DNA of 64,000 bases from Paludibacteraceae bacterium (GCA_905235505.1 CAJOMJ010000022.1:1-64000); one strand, 5' to 3'; counted from the stretch's first letter, positions 1 through 8,554 are shown. The notes: generated by a model not told the origin, from the letters alone. Numbers and translations are program-made.

Positions 1-2447
1 CCCTTCACCATCATGTGAATACATACCTCGTTGATGCACCCGCCTCCGTATTGTTGCGTCTGCATGACACGGTTCGCCCAACGCATATCTTTGGTGAAGA
101 GATACATTGCTAACGGGTGTTCACGGTCGGCAATAGTCTCCATAAGTGTGTCGATATCTGCATCGGGGAAGGTTACTACCGGCAGCAAGGGGCAGAAGAG
201 CTCGTGTTGAACTATCTGCTCGTTGATATCCACAGGGTAAATAATGGTGGGTGCATACTTGCATGTCTGTGCATCGCCTGTTCCTCCGAAGATAATACGG
301 TCGCGGTAGTCGTCTGCTAAACGGGCGCACTTGGCGTATGCAGCACTGTTGATGAGTTTGGGGTATTCGGGGTTGGTCTCGGCATGTTCGCCTATCTGTC
401 TGACAAAAGCTTTCTTCAGTTCTTCAAGGAAAGGTTCGGCAACCTCCTCCGCCACTGCTATCTGGTTGATGTTGATACATATCTGTCCTGCGTTAGTCAG
501 TTTGAAGAAGGCAATCTTGCGTGCTGCGTCCTTGAGGTCGGCATCTTTGCGCACAATACACCAGTTGCCCGTCTCCCCTCCCAATTCGAGTGCGACAGGC
601 GTGAGGTTCTTGGCTGCTTCTGTCATCACGTGTTTGCCTACAGCAGGAGAGCCTGTATAGAAAATCTTGTCGAAGCGCTGCGCAAGACACATATCCGCTA
701 CATCGTGCCCGCCGTCTATGAGAGTGACATATTCGGGAGGAAAGATGTCGGCAAAGAACTGTTTGAGTGTTGCTGTGCAGGCTGCCGATTTCGAACTCGC
801 TTTGATGACCACCGTGTTACCTCCTGACATCGCTGCCGCCACTACACCGATAGTGAGTAGCATCGGGAAGTTGAAGGGGCTGATGACGAGCGATACGCCA
901 TAGGGCATCTTATACACTTTGGTTGTCATGCTCGGGAAACACATCAGTCCGCTGAAGTGTCTCTCGGGGCGCGCCCAGCGCTTGAGACCGCTTATCATCT
1001 CGTTTATCTCGGTGATAATAGGCCCGATATCACACAGGTATGCCTCTACCGTACTCCTGCCGAGGTCGGCGGCAAGTGCGTCCTCGAACTCCTTTTCGTG
1101 GGCAATGACTGCGGCCTTGAGGAGCTTGAGTTGCTTTATGCGCCAATCTACAGGCAAGGTCTCTCCGGTGCGGAAGAAACGGCGCTGGGCCTCCACTATA
1201 GAGCCGATAGAGTCGGGAGTATATTGCTGCGAAACCTGTGCATCGTGGTCTGTCACCGCTTGCAGAACGGTCTTGATGTCGCTGTTACTCAGGGTGACCG
1301 GCGATGAGTAGTTGATGGAGTCGGCAGCAATGAGAGGTATGAGTTCTGCATAGTCGCAGGCGCGGACAGGTGACTTTAGTTTGTCCATACCGCATTGCGC
1401 CTCAAGGTCTCTTACAGCCTGAAGAAAGGCATCTGCCGCCTCCTCGTCGGAGACAGTGTCGGACGAGAACTCGCAATAACGCGCAAGCATCGCATATTTG
1501 CTCAGGCACGACTGCTTCTGGAATTCCAATACAGGCAGCAGCATTAGCGAGATAGCCTGACCATGAGGAAGATGGTATTTGCTTCCTATGCTGTGCGCAA
1601 AGGCATGAACATAGCCAGCCAACTGCGTGTTAATGGCATTGCCGCCATATAGCGCCGCCCTACACATAGCCAAGCGTGCCTCCGCATTGTCCGGCTCGAG
1701 CATAACCAAAGGCAGGTTGTGCATTATCAGCTTCACCCCCTCAAGCGACATCTTCATGTCTTCCTCGTCCACCTTGGTGTCGCTCACCACTCCTTCTATG
1801 CAGTGACTGAGAGCGTCGAAACCGCATGCGGCGGTCACTGAGGCGGGCGCGTGGACGGTAAGTTCGCTGTCAAGAACCACATTCGTTATGTTGAGTCCGA
1901 TAAACACCGTGGAACCCTTTACCCCGTGTTCGTTGACCACCACGGCTGCCACCGTAGTCTCTGCTCCTGTACCCGCCGTGGAGGGAATCATGATGAGCGG
2001 GAGAGTGCCGCCATGCACAGGGAGAAAACGCAGAAGTAATGACTTGACCTGCAGATGAGGCATCTTCACACCCGCTGCTATCATCTTGCAACTGTCCATC
2101 ACCGAACCACCGCCCAAGGCGATTATACACTCCGCAGCGCACTCTAACGCCTTCCGCCGACCCTGCTCTATAATCCTGATGTCGGGCTCGGAGTCTATGT
2201 CATTGAAGAAAGTGTAACCTATGCCCGCCTTCTCCAACGACTCTATTACGGCATGGTGGTATCCTAATGCGGTGAGAGTCTTGTCTGTCACAAGCAGTAC
2301 ATGCTTGTAACCGCACTGCTTGCATAGCTCGCCTGTCCGCCTGCGGGCACCATGACCCTCCGTCACTTCCGGTTCGGGCAGAGGTATGGTATGTATCACC
2401 CTTCCGGGCAAACGATGAATACGTTTCCTTAAACGATATGTGTCCAT
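1..2447 (-). CDS. Fused iron-containing alcohol dehydrogenase - aldehyde dehydrogenase (3' end beyond window)
   Basis: The frame is open from the ATG at 2447 to the window edge, at least 815 codons. Residues 1 to about 395 form a complete iron-dependent alcohol dehydrogenase: GGGSVMD nucleotide loop, PSTAGTGAE, and the expected metal ligands D211, H215 (FDALSHCIEG), H281 and H295 (VHAFAHSIG...LPHG). From about residue 400 it continues as an aldehyde dehydrogenase with ISPFNFP, LELGG and the catalytic cysteine C657 in NAGQICI. The ALDH part looks like the class 3 (fatty or aromatic aldehyde) type, and perhaps 50-70 residues are missing. The order is the reverse of AdhE, which has ALDH first. 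Seen: the fusion and the active-site residues. Inferred: one polypeptide reduces and oxidises the same aldehyde pool using NAD(P)(H). Substrate unknown. Confidence 0.88.
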   Translation of the reverse strand, partial: MDTYRLRKRIHRLPGRVIHTIPLPEPEVTEGHGARRRTGELCKQCGYKHVLLVTDKTLTALGYHHAVIESLEKAGIGYTFFNDIDSEPDIRIIEQGRRKALECAAECIIALGGGSVMDSCKMIAAGVKMPHLQVKSLLLRFLPVHGGTLPLIMIPSTAGTGAETTVAAVVVNEHGVKGSTVFIGLNITNVVLDSELTVHAPASVTAACGFDALSHCIEGVVSDTKVDEEDMKMSLEGVKLIMHNLPLVMLEPDNAEARLAMCRAALYGGNAINTQLAGYVHAFAHSIGSKYHLPHGQAISLMLLPVLEFQKQSCLSKYAMLARYCEFSSDTVSDEEAADAFLQAVRDLEAQCGMDKLKSPVRACDYAELIPLIAADSINYSSPVTLSNSDIKTVLQAVTDHDAQVSQQYTPDSIGSIVEAQRRFFRTGETLPVDWRIKQLKLLKAAVIAHEKEFEDALAADLGRSTVEAYLCDIGPIITEINEMISGLKRWARPERHFSGLMCFPSMTTKVYKMPYGVSLVISPFNFPMLLTIGVVAAAMSGGNTVVIKASSKSAACTATLKQFFADIFPPEYVTLIDGGHDVADMCLAQRFDKIFYTGSPAVGKHVMTEAAKNLTPVALELGGETGNWCIVRKDADLKDAARKIAFFKLTNAGQICININQIAVAEEVAEPFLEELKKAFVRQIGEHAETNPEYPKLINSAAYAKCARLADDYRDRIIFGGTGDAQTCKYAPTIIYPVDINEQIVQHELFCPLLPVVTFPDADIDTLMETIADREHPLAMYLFTKDMRWANRVMQTQQYGGGCINEVCIHMMVK

Positions 2448-2550
2448 AGTAATTATGTTTTTAACGATATTATACTGTCATACTCCGTATTGTCGTACAG
2501 ACGCAGCACCGTCATGTCTGCAGTTGCCATCTGTAGTGTAGAAATCACTG

Positions 2551-2586
2551 CAAAATTAGTGCCAATTCCTAAGAGATGATAAGAAA
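2551..2586 (-). promoter_or_regulatory. Probable promoter of the alcohol/aldehyde dehydrogenase gene
   Basis: On the minus strand TAATTTTG (2558 to 2551) matches the Bacteroidota -7 consensus TAnnTTTG. A T-rich TTTTC lies about 24 bases upstream in place of the -33 TTTG. The 5' leader to the ATG at 2447 would be about 95 nt. Moderate support only, because the -33 element is weak. Confidence 0.45.
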
Positions 2587-2597
2587 ATATACTATTG

Positions 2598-2738
2598 TTA
2601 AGATTATGCACAATTATGCATAAACCAAGAGTAGGCTAACACTCGGCTTAGAGGTAGCATGACGACGGCTACCCGAAATGTGCGTTTTTTTAAGATTCGT
2701 GCATAATTATACATACTTTATGCAGAAAATATGCATAG
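2598..2738. promoter_or_regulatory. Cluster of TGCATAA palindromes, candidate operators
   Basis: Three palindromic sites lie between the divergent promoters. Site 1 is a perfect inverted repeat, TTATGCA (2604-2610), six bases, TGCATAA (2617-2623). Site 2 is a near-perfect 14-base palindrome, TGCATAATTATACA (2700-2713). Site 3 is TTATGCA (2718-2724), seven bases, TGCATAG (2732-2738). Sites 1 and 2 also share a flanking TTAAGATT, so 2598-2622 and about 2690-2715 are imperfect direct repeats. Clustered symmetric sites suggest a dimeric repressor or activator. The regulator is unknown. The rest of the 443-nt gap (2448-2890) holds the two promoters and the dispersed repeat, and no gene. Confidence 0.4.
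2628..2679 (+). repeat. Dispersed structured repeat, copy A
   Basis: About 42 bases beginning AGAGTAGGCTAACACT recur, with about four differences, on the minus strand in the guaA-purE gap (54034-54086). Here the outer stem is TCGG (2643-2646) with CCGA (2673-2676), and an inner TAGC/GCTA pair can form. In the other copy the outer stem carries a T-A pair where this one has C-G, a compensatory change. No coding potential is apparent. It is followed by a T-run at 2685-2691. Confidence 0.6.
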
Positions 2739-2826
2739 CAGAGGTCTTCGTTGGCAGAATCTCTATTGTTGAGGAAAAGCACTATGTAAAAGTATGTAAT
2801 GTATGTTAAAGATGAAAAAAAATAAG

Positions 2827-2834
2827 TATATTTG
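2827..2834 (+). promoter_or_regulatory. Probable -7 element for the ECF sigma gene
   Basis: TATATTTG matches the Bacteroidota -7 consensus TAnnTTTG and lies 56 nt before the sigma-factor ATG. There is no clear TTTG at -33, only GTTA near 2805. This implies transcription by the housekeeping sigma factor. Confidence 0.5.
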
Positions 2835-2890
2835 CATATCGATTAGGGGAAAACGGCCGGTGAGTTGTCATACTATTAACAAGGTAAATT

Positions 2891-3424
2891 ATGAAAAGCA
2901 CACATTTCATATCGTCTGCTGCTACCAAGCATCGCCGCGAGTTTGAAAAACTATATGACGAATACGGCGGCCGTATATACGGCTTTGCCATGCGGCTATC
3001 CGGTGGCGACACATATCTCTCGGAAGAAATACTACAAATTACTTTTCTTCGCCTTTGGGAGCATTTCGAAGATTTACGCGACAAGAATAAGGCTCTGAAC
3101 TATATGTTTCAGACCGCAAGAAACACCTTCATCAACTATTGCGAGCATGAGACTGTAAGGTTCGTATATACAGACTACATCCTGATGCGCCAACAAGAGG
3201 CGGACAACCATGACGAACAGCAGCAGGATGCACATTTCCTGGAAGAGTATCTGCGCGATGTAGTGGCTAAAATGCCCCCGATAAGGAGGAAAGTGTTCGT
3301 AATGTCAAGATACCGGCATTTGTCTAACAAAGATATAGCGAACGAATTGGGCATAAGCGAAAAAACGGTGGAGGTGCATATTACTCTTGCATTGAGAGAA
3401 CTCAGAGAGAGACTGAATGATTAG
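2891..3424 (+). CDS. ECF RNA polymerase sigma factor (Bacteroidota SusC/FecR-linked type)
   Basis: A 177-residue sigma-70 family ECF factor. Region 2 spans roughly residues 15-85 (FEKLYDEYGGRIYGFAMRL...) and recognises the -10 element. Region 4 spans roughly 118-172, with the helix-turn-helix SNKDIANELGISEKTVEVHI, and reads the -35. It is followed, 144 nt on, by a FecR-type anti-sigma gene, and the SusC downstream has an STN signalling domain. This is the standard trans-envelope arrangement: substrate bound at SusC signals through FecR to release the sigma factor. The likely targets are the genes from 4595 onward, which lack good TAnnTTTG promoters. The exact target promoter sequence cannot be read from here. 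Confidence 0.9.
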   Translation: MKSTHFISSAATKHRREFEKLYDEYGGRIYGFAMRLSGGDTYLSEEILQITFLRLWEHFEDLRDKNKALNYMFQTARNTFINYCEHETVRFVYTDYILMRQQEADNHDEQQQDAHFLEEYLRDVVAKMPPIRRKVFVMSRYRHLSNKDIANELGISEKTVEVHITLALRELRERLND

Positions 3425-3508
3425 AAGAAAACAGAGGTTGATATACCTCATTATTATAAATTCATGGTAAATAAAGATTGTGTTAAAGGACTTAAACCTT
3501 AAGTTGCT

Positions 3509-3536
3509 CCGGTAGAGGCCGAGAGGTCTCTGCCGG
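3509..3536 (+). other. Strong RNA hairpin between sigma and fecR genes
   Basis: A 12-pair stem with two G-U wobbles (arms 3509-3520 and 3525-3536) closes on the tetraloop GAGA, 32 nt before the fecR start codon. It is followed by A-rich sequence, not a T-run, so it is not a classical terminator. It may set the ratio of sigma to anti-sigma by stabilising or processing the transcript, or by limiting translation of fecR. Confidence 0.55.
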
Positions 3537-3568
3537 AAAAGCAAAACCAAAAGAGGAGGACAACGGTA

Positions 3569-4534
3569 ATGAAAGAATTAACAGAAAAGTATCTCAACGG
3601 AGAAGCGACTGCCGAAGAGCGCGAGCAACTGCTCAAGTGGTTGAAAGATGATGCGGATGTGGCACGTTGGCTCCGTACGGACATTGAACTTGCTGAGGAC
3701 ATGATACCTCAGAATGTGAAGGAACGCGTGCTGCAAAACGTGATTGATTCGGAGTTGGAAGGGCATCGCTCCCCCTTTCGGCGATTCCGCCGGTTGATGA
3801 CGGCGGCATGTGTGGTATTGTGCATGTTGGTAGGCGGGGCAGGAGGCTGGCTGTTAAACAATGCGTGTGAAAAGGCTGTTCCGGCCGACAATGTGCTGAC
3901 GGTGCGCACCAACTTAGGAGAGCATAGCGAGGTTGTGCTTCCCGACGGAACGGAGGTCACGCTTAATGCACTGACGGTGTTGACATACAACGGTTCAGCG
4001 GCAGACGGCTGCCGCAGGGTCAGCGTTGACGGTGAAGCTTTTTTCCATGTTGCCAAAGACGCAGAACACCCGTTTGTGGTAAGCGCAGGAGAGGTGGACG
4101 TTACATGCCTCGGTACGAGTTTCAATGTAAGAAACTATGCTGACGAGAATGATATAGCAGTTGTTCTGACAGAGGGTAAGGTGAGAGTGTCGGCGGCAGG
4201 CGGCGACCTGACAATGGAGCCTGACAGCCGTGCGGTGTTCAACAAGAAAACGCTGGCATTGTCGAAACATCAGGTTCAGAGCAGCAACTACACATGCTGG
4301 TTGAACGGCGAAGTGAGGTATAACGACCAGACGCTTGAGGAAATCGCGAGCGAGTTGTCACGCAACTATCATATTCAGATGGTGATAACATCCGACCGTC
4401 TGAAACACGAGAGATTCACCGGCTATCTCGGTCACTCAGGACTGCGCAACGTGCTCGATGTGCTCTGCCTTGCCAGCAACATGAACTATCACATAGACCA
4501 GGATACGGTGGTCTATATTTATGAGCGGCGATGA
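3569..4534 (+). CDS. FecR-family anti-sigma factor
   Basis: A 321-residue inner-membrane anti-sigma factor. The cytoplasmic N-terminus (residues 1-65) contains the WLKDDADVARWL stretch typical of the sigma-binding domain. A single membrane helix follows at about 72-90. The periplasmic FecR domain is at about 105-205 (LPDGTEVTLNALT, GEAFFHVAKD..HPFVV, VTCLGTSFNVR), and a C-terminal DUF4974-type domain at about 245-318 ends in DTVVYIYERR. Known role of the family: it holds the cognate ECF sigma factor until the STN domain of the partner SusC signals. The partner here is presumably the SusC at 9003. Complete and of normal length. Confidence 0.93.
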   Translation: MKELTEKYLNGEATAEEREQLLKWLKDDADVARWLRTDIELAEDMIPQNVKERVLQNVIDSELEGHRSPFRRFRRLMTAACVVLCMLVGGAGGWLLNNACEKAVPADNVLTVRTNLGEHSEVVLPDGTEVTLNALTVLTYNGSAADGCRRVSVDGEAFFHVAKDAEHPFVVSAGEVDVTCLGTSFNVRNYADENDIAVVLTEGKVRVSAAGGDLTMEPDSRAVFNKKTLALSKHQVQSSNYTCWLNGEVRYNDQTLEEIASELSRNYHIQMVITSDRLKHERFTGYLGHSGLRNVLDVLCLASNMNYHIDQDTVVYIYERR

Positions 4535-4567
4535 CAGATGGTGCTAATATATAAGTAAGAACTAAAT

Positions 4568-4583
4568 AATAATATTAACTTAA
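4568..4583 (+). promoter_or_regulatory. Shared upstream box AATAATATTAACTTAA, copy 1
   Basis: This 16-base sequence ends 12 nt before the ATG at 4595. An exact copy ends 13 nt before the ATG at 14375. Both downstream genes encode secreted beta-helix proteins. AT-rich leaders just before the start codon are common in Bacteroidota, where Shine-Dalgarno sequences are rare, so a translation-initiation role is plausible. Confidence 0.4.
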
Positions 4584-4594
4584 CACAAATCATC

Positions 4595-7500
4595 ATGAAA
4601 AAGATTTTCTCTTTGGCACTATGCCTACTGGCAAGTGCATGTATGATGGCTGCTACCACAAAAGTGAAGGCAAGCCAAGATTTGCAGGCTGCAATCGATG
4701 CAGCGTCTGCGGGTGATACACTGCTTGTTCAAGCAGGTACGTACACCGGTAATTTTACTATGAAAGACGGTGTGAACGTCATCGGCGGTTGGAACCCTCT
4801 TTTCAACCAACAGACGCAGTATGGTACCATTCTGGACGGTAATGCCAATGGCCGTGTACTGACGCAGACAGCGGACTTTACCCAATTTACAGTATGGGAG
4901 AACCTGACAATTCAGAACGGTAAATTGAAGTCTAACGGCAAGGGTGCAGGTGTATATCTGCTTTGGAAGAGTCAGTTGAAGAACTGCTTGATTCAGAACA
5001 ATACCTTTGACACAGAGACAGTGACAGAATGTGAAGGCGGCGGTCTGGCTCAAGACAAGGATAACTACGCAAGTGACGTAGTAGCCGACAACTGCGTGTT
5101 CCGCAACAACGAGGCAACTCACGGTGCCGGTGTATGGATTCGTTCATCTATTACAAATTGTGTGATAGAAAACAACAAGACATTGTTGAAACACCCCGGT
5201 GGCGGTGCTCACCTGCAGTGGGGACGCTTGTATAACTGTATAATCCGCAATAATCACTCATCGGAAGATGCAGGTGGTGTGCGTGCATACGGCAACTGCA
5301 AACTGGTGAACTGCCTTATAGCAGACAACACTTGTGATGTAAAGGTAGCAGGTATTGCTTGCGAGGGCACATTGGACGAAATAATCAACTGCACGGTGGT
5401 GAACAACAACCAAACTCTTTCTACAACAGACAAAGAGTATTGCGGTATCCGCTTCGATGCAAGCAGCGCAGGCACCAATGTATTTGTCAACAACGTAATA
5501 TGGGGTAACAAGGCCGGTGGTGAAGTTCAGAGCCAACAAGTAAGTTACAGCATCTGCAAATACTCAACAGCCACCAACAATGCCATAGAAGGCAATGTTC
5601 CGAGTGACTTCACTACTCCTTATATCAAACTTGCTTCTGACAATGCCGCAGCAGACGGACCCGGATTCGTTGATCCTGCGAATGGTGATTATTCTTTGTT
5701 GATGAGTTCTGTTCTTGTTGACAAAGGTCTCACAGAAAAGGCGGGTATGACTATTGACTTAGCCGGCAAAGCGCGTGTTGTAGGCGATGCCGTTGATTTG
5801 GGTGCTTATGAATTCCAATCTCCGAAGGTTAAAGTGGGTCAGGATTTGCAAGCAGTTATAGATGCTACCGAGGCAGGGGAGACAGTATATGTTCAAGCAG
5901 GTACTTTCACGGGTAATTTCATTATGAAAGACGGTGTGAATGTCATCGGCGGTTGGGATGAGACTTTCACAACCCAGACGCAGTATGGTACTATTCTGGA
6001 TGGTAATGCCAATGGCCGTGTTGTTACTCAGAAGTCAGATTTTACCCAACTTACTGTTTGGGAGAACCTGACAATTCAGAACGGTAAACTGATGCAGAAC
6101 GGCAAGGGTGCAGGTGTATATCTGCTTTGGAAGAGTATGTTGAAGAACTGCTTGATTCAGAACAATACCTTTGACAAAGAGAACGTAACAGAATGTGAAG
6201 GCGGCGGTCTGGCTCAAGACAAGGATAACTACGCAGGTGATGTAGTAGCCGACAACTGCGTGATTCGCAACAACGAGGCAACTCATGGTGGCGGTTTGTA
6301 TCTGCGCTCAACAATCACTAACTGTGTGATAGAAAACAACAAGACCCTCCTCAAACACCCCGGTGGCGGTGCTCACCTGCAGTGGGGACGCTTGTATAAC
6401 TGTATAATCCGCAACAATCACTCATCGGAAGATGCAGGTGGTGTGCGTGCATACGGCAACTGCAAGATTATTAACTGCCTTATAGCAGACAACACTTGTG
6501 ATGTAAAAGTTGCAGGTATTGCTTGCGAGAGCACATTGGATGAAATAATCAACTGCACGGTGGTAAACAACAACCAGACAAAGAGCAACACTGACAAAGA
6601 ATATTGCGGTATCCGCTTCGATGCAAGCAGCGCAGGCACCAATGTATTTGTCAACAACGTAATATGGGGTAACAAAGCCGGCGGTGAAGTTCAGAGCCAA
6701 CAAGTAAGTTACAGCATCTGCAAATACTCAACAGCCACCAACAATGCTATAGAAGGCAATGTTCCGGGTGACTTCACTACTCCTTATATAAAACTGTCGA
6801 GCGATAACATGGCAGCCGAAGGCCCGAAGTTTGTAGATCCGGCAAATGGGAACTATGCTCTGCTTGCAGGCTCAGTGTTGATAGACAAGGGTTTGTCAAG
6901 TGCGGCTGTGATGTCAGTTGATGTTGCCGGTATGCCTCGTATATCAGGTGCCGCAGTTGACCTCGGTGCATACGAGAATCAGATGATAACAGTGAAAGCC
7001 GGTGACGACTTGCAAGCAGCAATAAACGCTGCCAATGCCGGTGATGTGGTTTATGTGCAGGCAGGTACATACAAAGGCAATTTCACGATGAAAGAAGGTG
7101 TGCAAGTGAGTGGCGGTTGGAATGAAACCTTTACAGAACAAACTGATTATGCGACAGTGCTTGATGCCGATGCCAATGGTCGTGTTCTGAACCAACCTGC
7201 AGATTTCACAGTTTTGACAGTATGGGAGAACCTTACTATTCAGAACGGTTCGCTTTCAGCTGCATTATCCGATAACGGTGGTTCGGGTGTGGCATTGATG
7301 GCATACGGTCAGGTTAAGCATTGCTTGATACAGAATAACACATTTACCTATACTTCGGGCAACTGTATAGGTGGTGGCGTATTTAACAATGCTGTAGGAA
7401 CATGTACTGAACCTCTTGTAGTTGACTGCCGGATTAAAGGCAACAAGGCAACTCATGGCGGCGGAGCACGAGTAGCAGGTATAATAATGAATTCTGTTAT

Positions 7501-8506
7501 CGAAAACAACTCTACAACCAACAATGCTGCAGGTGGCGTTCAACTGCATTATGGAGCAGGGTTGTACAATTCAATAATACGCTTCAATGTATCAGGTGGT
7601 GACATGGGTGGCATACGTATGACCGGAACAAAGCCGTCAACAATGGCAAACTGCCTTGTATATGGCAATGAAGCAACAAATACAATAGGTGGTGTTTCTG
7701 TAGAAAACGGAATACATTATCTGTATAACAACACGATAGTTGGCAACAACCAGAAGGCAACCAATAACCCGAATCGTGCAGGTATTCGCGTTAATGTGAA
7801 CTCAGACGCAATAATTGCCAATAATATCATTTGGGGCAATATGGCAAACAGTGTTGTTCAAGCAAGTCAAGTGGAGTTACATGCTACGTACGAATCTGAC
7901 CGTGCAGTTAGATGTTTCCTCAACAATGCGATTGTTTACTCAAAAGAGGTCGGAACGAACACTATAATGCTTACAGATGCAAATCCTGGATTTGCTGATG
8001 TAGAAAATGCAGACTTCTCTCTTACATATTCATCAATACTGCTGGATAAGGGTGATGATGCAAAGGCAGTCGGTGAAACAGATATTCTCGGCAATGCCCG
8101 CATTGCAGGCACAAAGGTTGACCTTGGTGCATACGAGTTGCCTTGGTACACGCTTACCATTACAACAGGTGATGCTGTAATAACAGTTGGTGGGCAGCAG
8201 ATACCTGCAGGCGAGATACCGGTACCGGAAGGATTCACATGCCAGGCAACAATAACAGCAAATTCAGGCTACGAGATTGTAAGTGTAAGCCTGAATGATA
8301 TAGCAGTTGAGGCTGTAGATGGTGTATATACATTGCCCGCAATAACCGAAGATGCCACTTTGGTGGTTGAAACCAAGAAAGCAACAGGCACGGCAACTGA
8401 CGAACTGAAGACCAATGCCGAAGTTCAGAAAGTGGTAATTGACGGCAAGGTATATATCCGTCGTGCCGGCAAGACATACAATGTTCTTGGAGCAGAAATG
8501 CGCTAA
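4595..8506 (+). CDS. Giant secreted protein with three 388-residue beta-helix modules
   Basis: A 1303-residue protein with an N-terminal signal peptide (MKKIFSLALCLLASACMMAA). Three tandem modules begin near residues 29, 417 and 805. Each opens with DLQAAIDAA.AGD..YVQAGTY.GNF.MK.GV...GGWN, then runs through many N/G-rich strands (NCLIQNNTF, CVIRNNEATHGG, NNVIWGN) typical of right-handed parallel beta-helices, and closes with D.G..VDLGAYE. Residues about 1190-1265 form a small beta-rich repeat domain. The end (KVVIDGKVYIRRAGKTYNVLG) resembles the short C-terminal tail of many Bacteroidales exported proteins. It lies between fecR and susC, so it is probably a surface binding or degrading component of the locus. 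No lyase or glycosidase active site could be assigned. Confidence 0.85.
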   Translation: MKKIFSLALCLLASACMMAATTKVKASQDLQAAIDAASAGDTLLVQAGTYTGNFTMKDGVNVIGGWNPLFNQQTQYGTILDGNANGRVLTQTADFTQFTVWENLTIQNGKLKSNGKGAGVYLLWKSQLKNCLIQNNTFDTETVTECEGGGLAQDKDNYASDVVADNCVFRNNEATHGAGVWIRSSITNCVIENNKTLLKHPGGGAHLQWGRLYNCIIRNNHSSEDAGGVRAYGNCKLVNCLIADNTCDVKVAGIACEGTLDEIINCTVVNNNQTLSTTDKEYCGIRFDASSAGTNVFVNNVIWGNKAGGEVQSQQVSYSICKYSTATNNAIEGNVPSDFTTPYIKLASDNAAADGPGFVDPANGDYSLLMSSVLVDKGLTEKAGMTIDLAGKARVVGDAVDLGAYEFQSPKVKVGQDLQAVIDATEAGETVYVQAGTFTGNFIMKDGVNVIGGWDETFTTQTQYGTILDGNANGRVVTQKSDFTQLTVWENLTIQNGKLMQNGKGAGVYLLWKSMLKNCLIQNNTFDKENVTECEGGGLAQDKDNYAGDVVADNCVIRNNEATHGGGLYLRSTITNCVIENNKTLLKHPGGGAHLQWGRLYNCIIRNNHSSEDAGGVRAYGNCKIINCLIADNTCDVKVAGIACESTLDEIINCTVVNNNQTKSNTDKEYCGIRFDASSAGTNVFVNNVIWGNKAGGEVQSQQVSYSICKYSTATNNAIEGNVPGDFTTPYIKLSSDNMAAEGPKFVDPANGNYALLAGSVLIDKGLSSAAVMSVDVAGMPRISGAAVDLGAYENQMITVKAGDDLQAAINAANAGDVVYVQAGTYKGNFTMKEGVQVSGGWNETFTEQTDYATVLDADANGRVLNQPADFTVLTVWENLTIQNGSLSAALSDNGGSGVALMAYGQVKHCLIQNNTFTYTSGNCIGGGVFNNAVGTCTEPLVVDCRIKGNKATHGGGARVAGIIMNSVIENNSTTNNAAGGVQLHYGAGLYNSIIRFNVSGGDMGGIRMTGTKPSTMANCLVYGNEATNTIGGVSVENGIHYLYNNTIVGNNQKATNNPNRAGIRVNVNSDAIIANNIIWGNMANSVVQASQVELHATYESDRAVRCFLNNAIVYSKEVGTNTIMLTDANPGFADVENADFSLTYSSILLDKGDDAKAVGETDILGNARIAGTKVDLGAYELPWYTLTITTGDAVITVGGQQIPAGEIPVPEGFTCQATITANSGYEIVSVSLNDIAVEAVDGVYTLPAITEDATLVVETKKATGTATDELKTNAEVQKVVIDGKVYIRRAGKTYNVLGAEMR
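4679..8150 (+). repeat. Three in-frame tandem repeats of 1164 bp inside the beta-helix gene
   Basis: Anchor GAyTTGCA occurs at 4679, 5843 and 7007, giving two identical offsets of 1164 bp (388 codons). Units 1 and 2 are nearly identical at the DNA level: about 110 bases around 5192-5300 and 6356-6464 differ at only one clear position. Unit 3 is diverged. The pattern implies a recent duplication or gene conversion of units 1 and 2 on top of an older triplication. Confidence 0.9.
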
Positions 8507-8518
8507 AAGATTATCTGT

Positions 8519-8554
8519 AGATTTGAACGGGGTCAACTGACTCCGTTCAAATCT
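8519..8554 (+). terminator. Long hairpin after the beta-helix gene
   Basis: A perfect 12-pair stem (AGATTTGAACGG, 8519-8530, with 8543-8554) extends inward through GGTCA/TGACT. It lies 12 nt past the stop codon of the beta-helix gene. It is followed by ATATTTGTTAATT rather than a long T-run, so it may terminate partially or protect the upstream mRNA end. TATATTTG at 8554-8561 also matches a -7 promoter element that could serve the lipoprotein-susCD genes, though no -33 match was seen. Confidence 0.6.

Noticed and set aside
384..1311. Several plus-strand open frames of 110-150 codons opposite the dehydrogenase fusion
   Set aside because: They are codon-register shadows of the minus-strand gene, which has clear domains and motifs.
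1..2447. Reading the fusion as AdhE
   Set aside because: Domain order is reversed and the ALDH half resembles class 3, not the CoA-acylating family.
2877..2887. TAACAAGGTAA, also present at 62640-62650 on the minus strand and resembling part of the 16S rRNA 3' region
   Set aside because: Eleven bases can recur by chance in AT-rich leaders, and there is no rRNA gene here.
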